Source: Madurella fahalii
Lineage: Eukaryota > Ascomycota > Sordariomycetes > Sordariales
Length of the DNA stretch: 64,000 nucleotides
Direction: 5' to 3'
NCBI GenBank assembly: GCA_029876055.1
Contig: CM056875.1
Coordinates: 8,333,001 to 8,397,000, forward strand
A program made the position numbers and the translations under genes. Positions 1-11,092 of this stretch are shown here, in pieces (within the stretch, counting starts at the first letter, position 1; each line of letters opens with the position of its first letter). The notes under the pieces were generated by a model. It was not told the DNA's origin. It saw nothing but the letters and a program-made list of their open reading frames with translations, and searched no databases.

Positions 1-791
1 CGAGGGAGCCCAGGGGCGCGCTTACGCATGCTTCACAGAGACGCCGATGTCGGTCACGCAGAACCATGGGCGCCGGAGGTTTGATGGCACAATTCTATGG
101 CGGGATGGTGATGAGATGACGAGAACGATCACAGCTACAGTGGAAAGGAAGACTCACCCGACAGACAACGGTTCCACACCGTCGACATTCGGCTACCAAG
201 TCCCGGGCGCACTGGCCGGATTTGCCGCTGTAATTTGTCCTCCCTGCGTCCTCCATGTAGAACCAATTGCCGGCGCGGGCGCGGTAGCGCAGCGTCTCTT
301 CAGGGTCGATGGGGAGGTGCTCGTTGGAGCAGTGCAGCGTCGAAATGAGAAGCATCTTGCGGTACTGCAGCAGACCCTCGCGGATCTGCCGGCAGGTCCG
401 GGAGAGGTTATCGAGCGTGTTGAGGTCGATGGAGGCGGCCACCGACATGACGATACTGGTTGACAGTCAGCATTTTCCCCTTGGGGAAAAAGTCGCCAGG
501 GCGTCTTGATGTAACGACAAAGGTGGTGTCCGCCTACGGATAGCATCCCAAAGCCTGCGTCGTGGAGTTCCGGTTCGGATTCTCCTTGACGGCGAGCCCG
601 TGAGCCTCCTCGCGTTGCTTGCTGCCATTGGTATTGCCGTTGTGGCTGTTGAGGGAGCTCTCAGGGCTCCCGCTTCCGTCCGCCGCCGGTGCAGACGCCG
701 AGTTGACAGCGACGACTCGGCCTTTCCATATCGTCTGCCCGTCCTGTGGAGGCTCGGTTTCCTCGCCGCCCAGGTCCACAAACACGGCCAT
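1..791 (-). CDS. F-box-like protein with cysteine-rich (zinc) motif, 5' part
   Basis: Minus-strand gene whose 3' part lies beyond the left edge. The start is the ATG at 791 (MAVFVDLGGEE). Spliced exons are 791-538, 455-158 and 94-26; introns 537-456 (GT...AG, branch CTGAC) and 157-95, with a further GT donor at 25. After a low-complexity Ser/Asn leader of about 85 residues comes a helical segment (VAASIDLNTLDNLSRTCRQI) typical of fungal F-box proteins, then a Cys cluster (CARD, CRRCG, VVCRNC, CEAC) that looks like a zinc-binding domain; the CRNC motif is only formed by splicing. By family such proteins are SCF substrate adaptors, but the first F-box helix is weak, so the adaptor role is inference. 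The start lies about 3.9 kb from the divergent glycosyltransferase gene. Confidence 0.7.
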
Positions 792-3700
792 GGCTGGCAA
801 TTCAATGCTGTGTGGTGATGCGGGATGTGCTACTTGTGTAACGAGGCGGATGCCGATAACGGAAGCAATGTGAGCAACGCAGAGCGTATTATGCGAACAA
901 AGGGATGGATACCACTGGGCAAGTAGAGATTGGGATCATTGGATCGGAGAGGACGAGCGGAAACCCATCATACAAGAAGAATCCAACATGGTTTGATGAC
1001 AGCTTGACGTGTGCATACAATAGGTTCAACCTGCTAGCATGACAAGACGCTAAGCGCGTTCCCAGTGCTTGTTGCCAAGCTGGTGCTTGACGGTAGCTCA
1101 CTGCAGCATACTCCGCTCCCACACTGTGACTGCGGGGTGCTTGCCCCACCTGTTAAGCATCTGGCCCAAGGATCGCGGGCCAGCGTTAACGTATCTGCTG
1201 GCATCCCTCCGGACTTGCCAGAGCTGGTTGGGACATGTGACGTCTATGAGATCCCCCTACAGTTGTGCCGCCGCAGAAAGTAGCCGATCCTGTGCCAAAT
1301 CCGAGCGTTTTGAACCCTAGGACTGCTGTACACGTACCATTTCCAGCGGTGGTTGCATTTGGCCGCCGCCCTCTCTCACACAGTCGTACAAAGGAGAAAC
1401 TAGTCACGGTTTTCTCTGAGCACGTAAGCGACTTCACCAAACGGCTGGAGTTGAAAGCAGACACTTGGTACAATTACACAATTTTCTTTCTTTCTTTCTT
1501 TTTTTTTAGTATACTCCTAGCTTCTCATATGGCCAATATTCTGCTGAACTCGGGATGGCAACGATAGCCTAGGCTTGAGGGTCTAAACCAGCATCGACAC
1601 CGACAAAGCTCCCCTCGCTCCTTGATAGAACGGGTTTTAGAGTCAAGCACACCCTACTGTATCCATTGAGTTCCAATTGGATGCTGGGTCAATGAGTAGC
1701 TTGCTGGTAGTGCCGGGTATTGGTAGGTAATGTCCAGGTGTTTCGCCTGCGGGATGCCGATTTCCGAGTGATCACTCGACTCATGGTCCGTTCGTCTTGA
1801 AGATATTGCGTCGAGGACAGCCACAACCGGACGATACCCCGAAACCCTAAGGCAATTCCATTGAACCTCTTATCAGGACCGCCTCATCCATGAGTGGCGT
1901 CCACCGGCCCCCAGGCGTGCTGGTAGTTGTTCAGAAGGCTTTACCCGTCGGCAACCCATTTTGTCGCAGGGCTGTTATGACGATTTCTCAGCTCATCGTG
2001 CAGCTATAGACATCTTACGAGCTCGTATTTGCTAACTTTCTCCGGTGCGTGTTTCTCCGAGGTGAGGCAAAGTATGATCATATGCACGGGAAGCTGACCT
2101 GGAAGACGGTACATTTACGTCCAGCGCAGGCAACTGCGAAATATTCTGAGCGAGCGTAAGAGCCAACCATGTCGCCATCTTGTATTGTCAGGCTAGGTTT
2201 GGGCGGCAATATCATCGCGGGCTAGTCCCTCCTTAGATACTTCGGGGCCGATGAACAGCAGCCCACCTGCAGCAACCAGCGGTCAAGTTCAGCTCGAGTC
2301 CAGAGGCGTAAAGCTTCAGAGTAACAAGTATCTGAACTATATTGCCAGTCTGGCCAGCTTCGCACATAACCATCTGTACCATCAGTGACAAAAGCGGTCT
2401 CTTTATCCACCAGAGCGACCTGGTGGTGACAATTGAGGGGCAACGAGGGGCAACGCTTCTCGATATCAAACTACATTAAAGCAACCGGTTGCCCCCTGGA
2501 TCCGTCCATGCCGCTGGCTTCCTGAGCGACTCGGCAGCAATCTTATCTCCAGCCTGCAGGATGTTGATCTTTGTCTTTTTAGGAGAGGCAAGCAACAAAA
2601 CTCGGCTGGACTTGACATACATACATATACGAACATGACAACAGGCGAAGCGAGCTTCATGTCACCGCTAGAACCGCACCTACCATCACACCAATGCGGC
2701 AGGATTTTAATCCTGCTGTCAAAAGGCCTCTCCTCCAAAGCCCATTGATCGTGGAGAAGCTCCTTAACAAAAAACTAATGTTCAGCGCGGCTGCACGTGC
2801 TACTTGGCGGCAGCCACTGTCGTGGGGGTTCGAGCCGCAAGCTGCACATCTCTCAAGTCTGGTTGGACATCTCCTGGTGTGGCTGCTTGTACGGCGGCAC
2901 AGAGGTGCATAGTGTTACCTCAACGTCCGTGGCACAATCTTACCACACCTTTTGGCCCAAATTTAATGCGCCATTGAGAGCGCTGCTCGAACGCTCGGAA
3001 AGCAGCAATGTGCAAGACAGGGCCAGTTTGTGTCGTGATATTCCCTTTTCGGCCCAACTTGAACAAAATACTCACCCCAGTTCCCCGAGTTCGCTAGAGG
3101 ACACCAAGTTCCGCGTTTGCCGACTCCTGCAGAGTGGCGCACAGAAAATTTGGCGTCTGTAGCATGCGAAGGCGCCTCTCGCCAGGAACAAGTATAGTGT
3201 TAAAACCAGCTGAACGGGCCCTGCCGTCCGGACGAATCGCCATAGCCCGCCTATTTCTCCACTTTGACTTAGATTTAGTGGCTCACCCCTTTTCGGGCAC
3301 GTTCAATATTTGCCTTCAGACAAGCACGCCTCGGTCTCTAGTCTCAGTTTCCGACCAACGCGGCGCTAGACGGGACACTCGTCGGCGGCTTCTTGTCCAA
3401 ACGTCGTGCTTAGGTGCCGCCCCGAAGTGATGGCACACGAAGGCGGAGAGCTGGACACGAACCGTATCCACACCACACCTGAGTGCACCATGCTCTTGAT
3501 GATAATTCGGTAAGACCATGGCCAACTTGGCCGGTTGGCCCTTGCTCGGTCATCTTCTCGACATGTTCTGGATCTCTCAGATTCGCTTCCGCGCACGCCT
3601 CCCCTTGCCCCTTGCCTACAGGTGAGAGGCGTTCAGGGGCCTAGGGACTGTGCCGAAGGCGTTATCAAGGCAATCTCGGCATCGTGGATCGACGCGGGCG

Positions 3701-4743
3701 CCTCAGCTCTGCGCAACGCCCCAACCCTGACCTGGTCAGCCATGATCTGGGCCCCGGTCTATTCCAATTTTGGCATTGACTATGTCGCGACTATCAAGTG
3801 GCAGCTCTAGTGTACTACACATATTACAGCAAAAAAATCCCGCTCAGTCTTTGTGTCGAGCAGCCGATACTCTGCAAAGCTTCTCAGGACTATTCCTCCG
3901 GTTCTTGCCAAAGAGGATGCATCTCCCTTCCTGGCAGGAGAAAAGAATGGATGGGAGAACGTGGAATGGCATCTGGGGCGCCCAAGGCTGTTCGGTTGAT
4001 CGGCAGAACTGTCAAGTCTCCACGAGCTTGTCTGGGCAGGGGTTGTGCGGATACCCACATTGTCCAGAGCACATTTTCGACAGGGTCTGCCCATTGCTAC
4101 CCTCTCCTACCAACCAGAAAGGCACGCCCATGATCCGCTCTTGTTGTGTCGTGTTCACTTGTCTGGGGACTTTCTGCGTGTCGTGGGCCCTATTTCAGCA
4201 TTCCTTGCAAGCCATGACGATGAGGCATGCATGGCGCTCTTCCCACACCCTCCACATCGTTCATCCATCCAAGGTAAACATGGGCTGTGAGCGAAACCAT
4301 TCAGCAAAGCAAATGGCGCCAGCCGTGACCCATGTCCTTGGCGGCGGCATCAGTGCTCAGGCCGACCCGAGCTGTTCACGGTTTTCAAGCCGCCCCTTTG
4401 TGTTTTCCTCGCTCTCCCGTGTAACATTGGGAGGTACATACATGGCGTAGGGCCCAGCGTGACTGAGCACCCTTCTCTCTTTTTCCCTTTTAGTCCTCCA
4501 CTTAAGTGTACCGTGTAGATCATCCCCAGCTCCAACCGAATCTTGGTCCGACTGCCCGGTACTGAGATCATCCCCCCCACATAAGGATCTCCATTGTCGG
4601 CTCTTGGTAACCGAGAGAGCAGATCAAGGACCGTCGGTGTCTTCGAGTGACAGGGTATATCGGGACTCATCCTTGTCAGGACCACTACCGACGCGACGGC
4701 GGACAGCGTCGGTCCCTGTTGATCCAATCCCGTCGTCGCCATC
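792..4743. other. Gene-free region upstream of the glycosyltransferase
   Basis: About 3.9 kb between two divergent gene starts. ORFs here are short, overlap in several frames and have no recognisable domains. There is a T-rich tract near 1483-1507. The stretch just upstream of 4744 is pyrimidine-rich in places, as expected of a fungal 5' leader. I see no RNA gene and no convincing exon chain. Confidence 0.5.
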
Positions 4744-7700
4744 ATGAAGAAGTTCCAATCTTACTTCACTCCCACAACACCGGCGGAGGAACAGGCTGAG
4801 AAGGCGCGAAAAGGGGGGAATAATGGGGCACAGCTAGCAGGGGCCCGGTCGAGGAGGTCGGGTTCCAAGGCTTCGACACATCAACTTCAGCCTATCCGAC
4901 TTAGAGGGACAGACTCATTACCACCCTCGGCGGCAGCACCGCCATCACTCGTCTCCTCACAGCCCGTATCGTCCATCCCGGCTTCAGGCCGCGCGTCTCC
5001 TTCCACGGCACCGGCATCAGCACGCGCCAGCATGCTCTCCGTCCCGGGCGTAGCGCAGCGGCAATCCCACCATGGACAGAACACCCCCGAGACGGCGACC
5101 ATCCGGTCCAACTCGAAGCAGCACAGCCCGAACTCCTCTCGACCGACGTCGACCCGGCATTCCTTCTTCCCCGTAGGCGACGCGCGCAACAGCGATGCCG
5201 ACACCATCCAGGAGATCCGCAACGACATGATGGTCAACTGGCTCTACGAGCAGCAGCTGCGCAAGCAGTACGCCTCGGGCGCGGATCCGTACGAGGGCGT
5301 CGTCCTCAAAAAGGCCCGCGGCAACTTCACCTGCTGCCCGCCGCAGATGGCGGCCATCCCGGGGTCGCTGTTCGCTATGATCTCGCAGATGAACGTGCGC
5401 TGCGCCATGACGGTCAACACCCCCGTCGTGCGCGCCCTGATGGACTCGCTGCTGTCAAAGGCCGAGATGGACTACGTCCCACTGCCCGACGGCCTGCGCG
5501 TGCAGGTGTTGCACACCATGGCGGACCTGCCCAGGGGTCAGCTGCACCATTTCGCGGCGTTTATTGCGGATGCGAGGCTGTTGGTTGTCTGGGATGACGA
5601 GCCGGAGAAGTTGCTGGTGCGGGTGCAGAATCTGGAGCAGAAGTTTATTGAGATCATCTGGGGGAACGGGGAGGACGATGCGGAGGAGGATGAGGGCGCC
5701 GGTGAGAAGAAAGGGGCTGCGATTATGGTGGGTGTGGACGAGCTCGACGCGAGTCAGCTCGAGGATGCCAAGGAGCACCGGCCCGTCAGGCTCGAGAGTG
5801 CCGTCATGGTCATGTTCACGATGATCCTATGGGTTGTCTGCCCCGCCTTTGGATGGAGATGGCTGGCGTACCAGTCGGCGGTTGACGGGACCTACTTAAG
5901 GTTCGCGCTGCTGGCTGCGTGTCCGGTGCAGATGTTTGTCAGCTTGGTGGGTGATTTTGCGCTGCATGCGGGCTTTGGTGCTGGCTAACACACTCGGTAT
6001 AGTTCTTCTTCCAGGCCATGGTCACCAGCGTGTTCCAGGTCTTCGGCCCCATCTCGGCGCTGGCCAGCAACAGCAAATACTACAGCGGCAAGCCTCCTCC
6101 TCGGCTCAACCGCAAGGTGCAGGCGCTGCCCCACGTCACGATCCAGATGCCGGTGTACAAGGAGGGCTTGGCAGCCGTCATCAAGCCGACGGTGGTCTCG
6201 CTCAAGGCGGCCATTAGCACATACGAGATGCAGGGTGGCACGGCAAACATCTTTGTGAACGACGACGGCATGCAGCTGATCTCGGACGAGGACGCGCAGG
6301 CGCGCCGCGACTTCTACGACGAGCACAATATCGGCTGGGTTGCCCGGCCGCCTCACAACCCCAACCCCAATGCCGAGTCGGGCGAGAAGGCATTCCTCCG
6401 CCGCGGCAAGTTCAAGAAGGCTAGCAACATGAACTATGCGCTGCACACTAGCAACCGTGTCGAGGAGAAACTGGCCGCTGTGCAGCGCCACAACGGGTGG
6501 ACTAACGAGGATGACACCGCCGCCTACCACCAGTGCTTGGCGGATGTGCTGCAAGAGGACGATGGCCGGACCTGGGCTGAGGGCAATATTAGAGTCGGAG
6601 ACTACATTCTGCTCATCGACTCAGATACCCGCGTGCCCCACGATTGTCTGTTGGATGGCGTTAGCGAGATGGAGCAGAGCCCAGAGGTGGCGATCATGCA
6701 GTATCAGTCCGGCGTCATGAACGTGACTGGTTCGTTCTTCGAGAATGGGTGAGTTTTCTTTTTCCCCATGAAGAAGATCCCCCGGCCGAGCTAGACACGT
6801 CCGCTAACATTAACTGCAGAGTTACCTGGTTCACCCGCCTCATCTACTCGTCCATCACATTCGCCGTGGCTTCGGGCGACGCCTGCCCCTTTGTCGGGCA
6901 CAACGCAATCCTCCGCTGGAAGGCTATCCAAGACGCCGCCGCCTACACCGACGAAGACGGCTACGAGAAATATTGGTCTGAGTCGCACGTCTCGGAGGAC
7001 TTTGACATGTCGCTGCGCCTCCAGGTTGCCGGCTACACGCTCCGCTACGCCTCATACACGGGCGACGGCTTCAAGGAGGGCGTCAGTCTGACGGTCTACG
7101 ACGAGCTGGCGCGCTGGGAGAAGTACGCCTACGGCTGCAACGAGTTACTGTTCCACCCGCTGCGCTTCTGGCTGTTCCGAGGCCCGTTCACACCGCTCTT
7201 CCGCCGCTTTATCTCATCGAACATCCCGCTGCCCAAGAAAATCACCATCACTGCGTATATTGGGACCTATTATGCCATTGCGGCCGCTTGGAGCATCACG
7301 CTGGCCAATTACTTCATTACCGGCTGGTTTTACGGGTTGTACGACAAGTACTACCTCGACTCGTTTGCCATCTACATCTCGATCATTGTCGTCTTCACCG
7401 GGGCGGGAAATCTGGCGCTCGCGATCCTGCGGTACCGGCTGAGTGAGCAGTCACTGCTGAAAGGCTGTGCGTGTTCCCCCCTCCCCCCGGTCTGTTTTCT
7501 AGTTGTGTAGTGACTAACATACCCCCTCTCCTTCAGACTGGGACAATATCAAGTGGATCCCAATGTTCACCATCTTCCTGGGCGGCATCTCGCTGCACAT
7601 GGCGCAGGCCATCCTGTGCCACTTCTTCGAGATCGACATGGTCTGGGGCGCGACGGCGAAGGAGATTGAGGAGGTCAACTTCGGCAGCGAGATTGTGCGC

Positions 7701-7895
7701 ATCATCCGCCGTTTCAAGTGGACCTTTGTCTACTGCTTCGCATGCACCGCCCTCATGATCTGCGGCAAGACTGTCTTCCCCGACCAGTGGCGCATCGACA
7801 TGTTCTTCAGCATCTACCCGCTTGCCGTGACCGTCATCTCGCACTTTGCGCTGCCCGTCTTGTTGAACCCTGCGTTGATGATGTTTACTTGGTAA
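4744..7895 (+). CDS. Membrane glycosyltransferase family 2 (processive, chitin/cellulose synthase-like fold)
   Basis: Four exons, 4744-5946, 6003-6748, 6820-7466 and 7537-7895, give about 984 residues. The N-terminal 150 residues are Ser/Pro-rich and disordered. Two hydrophobic segments near residues 350-405 precede the catalytic region. GT2 motifs in order: IQMPVYKEG, a DDG near residue 486 (VNDDGMQ), a DSD near 605 (LIDSDTRVP), a SED near 707 (SEDFDMSLRL), and ARWEKYAYG near 746 in the place of the family's Q/RxxRW. At least five membrane spans follow, ending with ALMMFTW. The family transfers sugars from UDP-sugars at the membrane. Fungal proteins of this layout are cell-wall or surface polysaccharide synthases; the product here cannot be told from sequence. 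The start ATG follows a long leader, and no earlier in-frame ATG extends the reading frame. Confidence 0.88.
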
Positions 7896-8329
7896 CGGAG
7901 TTTTTATTTATTTATTTATTATTTTTCTTTTACTCTTTAAGGGGTTACTCTAGACTGGGGACGGGTAATTGGTAATGATTATTTAGTATCTTCTATTGTT
8001 TGGCATCTATTCTCTGCTTTATTATTATCATCATTTTACACAGTTATGTTTGCTTTAATTGTCATATTCTCCAGCATCCAATTTTAGCATGTCCTCGGAC
8101 GGAGTTGGGGTGTTTTCTTTAAAGGCGAAAGGGAAACAAGGGGGTTAGTCAAGCAAGCAATATTAGACACACCAAGTTGTTACAAAGCCCATTGTGTATC
8201 TATCTCATACCGGCAACATAGAGCTCCCTAAACGTACATATAGTGGGATAAGATATACCGAATAGAACCTATCAACGAGACAGATCGTAAACCCGATTAC
8301 TCACTTTGGTTCGCATGCTCCAGTGAAGC
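7896..8329. other. Convergent 3' intergenic region
   Basis: Short AT-richer spacer between the ends of the glycosyltransferase (plus) and the AidB-like gene (minus). It contains a TTTA-repeat tract near 7904-7921 immediately after the stop codon and presumably the two polyadenylation regions. No gene seen. Confidence 0.6.
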
Positions 8330-10402
8330 TCAAAGTTTTGGACTAGGCCTCGTCCCCTGAGCCGGGGCCTTCCCAGGGCCGTACACAATCGCCTGGTCCA
8401 TGTCCAACCCGCCCTTGGCCTCCCAACTCGAAGAAGGACCACCCACAAACCCTTTCTTGCTCAGATACCTCCAACTCATCTCCTCAATCTCCGGCCCGGG
8501 ATTCCGCGCCGCATCCATCATATACAACACCGCCATCAGCACCTCCGCGATCCGGAACACGATCCCCCTCGCCTCGGGGAGCAACTCCTCCTGCGGCCGC
8601 GTCTCAAGCCGGGCCTTCAAGCCCTCCCACTCCGCCCCCACCCTCTCCACCGCCTCCCCCTGACAGCGACCCGCAGCCACGCTCCGCAGCCCGCTCTGGA
8701 CAGCCCAGTCCAGCCCCCGCATGCTCTCCCCGCCGGCCCGGGGATGCTTCAGCGCGCGGATCGTGTCGCCCGCCAGCACGTCCGTGGTGCCCTCCCAGAT
8801 GGCGCCGACGCAGGCGTCGCGGAAGATGCGCGCCACGTTGATGTGCGGCGACTCGTCGTTGAGGAGGTACCCCACGCCGCCCAGCGCGGCCATGCACTCG
8901 TAGATGAGCGGCGGCGTGGCGAGGCAGGCGTAGGATTTGTGGAGGGAGGAGAGGACGCGGAGGAGCGGGGCGGTCAAGGTCGCGGGGGGAGCGGGGAGCG
9001 GGGACGGTGGGTATTGAGATGCAGATGGGGATTGGGAGTGGGCGTGCGCGTGGGGCGGGGAGTGCGGGTGCTCGTCCAGGCCCATGATGTATAGCGTGTA
9101 GTAGACCAGGAGCATCAGGGCGTGGTAGTCGACAGTCAGGGCGGCGAGGGTGCGCATGTGCAGCGGGTGGGAGGACAAGGGGACGCGGCGGCCTCTGCCG
9201 GTGCCGGCCTCGCGGACCAGGGCGAAGGCGCGGGCGATGCCCAGCGCGCGGCCGAGGTAGCCCATGCTCGACACGGTCGTATGCACGCGTGTGATGGTGA
9301 GGATGGTGCTGATCTCGCGGATGCCTTGGCCCTCCTCACCGATGAGCCACCCGCGCATGTTGCGGAGCTCGAGCTCGGCGGTGGGGAGGGACTGGGTGCC
9401 GAATTTGTGCTTCAGGCGCTGGATGACCACGCCGTTGAGTTCGCTGCCGCCAATGTGTCCTGTGGGCGAGACGAGGGAGGGGTTGTAGCGCCGCATGGGG
9501 GCGAGGAAGCAGCTTACGCCTTGGTCCGGGCGGGTCTTAGCGAGGAGGATGGTCATTTGGGAGTCGGTGGCTGAGGAGAACCATTTGAAGCCTGAGATAG
9601 ACCACGGGCCGAGGGGGATCTTCTCGTCGAGGTCGGCGAGGGGTGCGGGAGACGACGGGGGATAGGGGTCGTAAGTGGCGACGGTTTCGGTCTGGGAGAC
9701 GTCGCTGCCTCCAGTGCGTTCCGTCATCCATTGCCCGCTGGTCCAAGTCTTGGACGGGTCACGGGAGGTGAGGTGGTCGTAGGCATTTTGAAAAACCTGA
9801 CGCTCGGTTGGGGTGAGACCTGTCTTCTTGGAGAGTTGGCGTTGGAGAAGGCGAGCGGCACCATCTTGCATGGCTGCCGGGCAGAGAGTGTTGGCGCAGG
9901 ATGCCTCCCAGAGGTGGCATCGGATGAATTGGACAAGACGGGCATATGGGCCGAGATCCGTGTCATAGTTGATAGCAACGACTCTGGTTACTCTGTAAGC
10001 ATGCAGCATGGCACAGGAGAGACGACGTGCTGACCCTTTCTCGAAGCCAAAGTCTTGTAGTTTGCGCCAACCTTCGCCGACGACGAGCTCACTTTTGGGC
10101 TTCCCAAAAGCATCCCGGCCGCTGCCGCGCAGATATGGCTGGTTTCGCTCGGCATCTGTCACCCAGTCGAGAATTTGCTGCGAGAGGACCTCATCTCCGA
10201 GTCTGGCAGCCTCCGGGCTGATTTGGTCCAAGATCGAGCGTGGGAGGAAGACTGATCTTGTAAGCATAAAAGACACGGAATACGCGGTGGGACATCTGTT
10301 CATACGTTTGGTTATCCGCTGCAAACTGGCATCGTCGTGAAACTGATTCCTTATGACGGGCTGCTTCTGGATGAAGCCTGTGTTGGAACTAGAAGGCTCC
10401 AT
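8330..10402 (-). CDS. AidB-like acyl-CoA dehydrogenase
   Basis: Two exons, 10402-10306 and 10251-8330, give about 672 residues. The intron 10305-10252 is 54 nt with a GTATGA donor and CAG acceptor; it has no stop and is a multiple of three, so unspliced reading adds 18 residues (through SVSFMLTR), but splicing restores the smooth ITKLFLPRSIL. The start chosen is the ATG at 10402 (MEPSSSNTGF); no other ATG lies in frame upstream. Acyl-CoA dehydrogenase signatures include MTERTGGSDVSQTET, SGFKWFSSATDSQM and, near the C-terminus, YECMAALGGVGYLLN and AIWEGTTDVLAGD. The length and layout match the AidB branch (flavoprotein linked to alkylation response in bacteria) better than mitochondrial acyl-CoA dehydrogenases. 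The substrate is unknown. Its start is 690 bp from the divergent SNF2 gene. Confidence 0.87.
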   Translation of the reverse strand: MEPSSSNTGFIQKQPVIRNQFHDDASLQRITKRMNRCPTAYSVSFMLTRSVFLPRSILDQISPEAARLGDEVLSQQILDWVTDAERNQPYLRGSGRDAFGKPKSELVVGEGWRKLQDFGFEKGSARRLSCAMLHAYRVTRVVAINYDTDLGPYARLVQFIRCHLWEASCANTLCPAAMQDGAARLLQRQLSKKTGLTPTERQVFQNAYDHLTSRDPSKTWTSGQWMTERTGGSDVSQTETVATYDPYPPSSPAPLADLDEKIPLGPWSISGFKWFSSATDSQMTILLAKTRPDQGVSCFLAPMRRYNPSLVSPTGHIGGSELNGVVIQRLKHKFGTQSLPTAELELRNMRGWLIGEEGQGIREISTILTITRVHTTVSSMGYLGRALGIARAFALVREAGTGRGRRVPLSSHPLHMRTLAALTVDYHALMLLVYYTLYIMGLDEHPHSPPHAHAHSQSPSASQYPPSPLPAPPATLTAPLLRVLSSLHKSYACLATPPLIYECMAALGGVGYLLNDESPHINVARIFRDACVGAIWEGTTDVLAGDTIRALKHPRAGGESMRGLDWAVQSGLRSVAAGRCQGEAVERVGAEWEGLKARLETRPQEELLPEARGIVFRIAEVLMAVLYMMDAARNPGPEIEEMSWRYLSKKGFVGGPSSSWEAKGGLDMDQAIVYGPGKAPAQGTRPSPKL

Positions 10403-11092
10403 CCTGCTTGCAGTCACGTATACAGATATCAAAACAAATTAAGTCGTGATTTTGGAATGCTCGTGAACCCGTTGGATTTGATGAGGATACACTTCGGAAT
10501 TGACCCCATGGGGAATGAAAGGAGCAATGAGAGCACATGTCTTTGCTTGACAAGGGCAGCAGAAGACCGCGGCCGCATCAGACGTCTCGGCACCCGAGTC
10601 CCAGAGGAGGCCGATTCCCCTGCCTCCCCCTCAGTAGCCGGCTGACCCCCTTCGGCCCTGCAACCCTCGCGCCGAGTGGCGGGTTCAGGGAAACAGGTTG
10701 GGAACCACCAAGTGCGCCAAGAAGCGCGGGGAGGTCCCTGAGGGCCTGTTCAGAAGCCCGGGGTTAGGGTTTCTGCAACGGCACCTCGGACAATCGATGC
10801 CTGCCGCATCAATGAATTCTGTTGTCAGTTGATTGAGCAAATGGGGTATTGGCAGCCTTACTTGGACTCTTGGGCAAGGCGCAGAGCCTGCGCAAAGCAT
10901 TCTATCGCTTGCTACCTGGCCATCATTGCCCGAGGGGCTGGCTCTAGCAGTGTCACGTGCTCACGCAATTCACTCGCGCTCTCCGTTTCTGCGCCACTTT
11001 TTCAAAGTCGCGTCCAGCGCCCCTCGGATTCCTCCCCTTCCGGCAGTTTCCAATCCCCCCATTAAAAGAAAAGATGCCTGGCTTTCCCGAAT
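10403..11092. promoter_or_regulatory. Shared divergent promoter region (AidB-like / ERCC6L2-like)
   Basis: 690 bp between two divergent start codons, so both promoters must lie here. The pairing is suggestive because AidB-like and ERCC6L2-like proteins have both been tied to DNA damage in other organisms, but no shared motif could be identified by eye. Confidence 0.45.

Noticed and set aside
2820..2845. GGGTTCGAGCC-like sequence suggesting a tRNA
   Set aside because: No pairing T stem and no upstream A-box or acceptor stem.
3770..4450. 226-residue ORF upstream of the glycosyltransferase
   Set aside because: Cys/Ser/His-rich with no recognisable domain and overlapping ORFs in other frames of similar quality; probably promoter/leader sequence.
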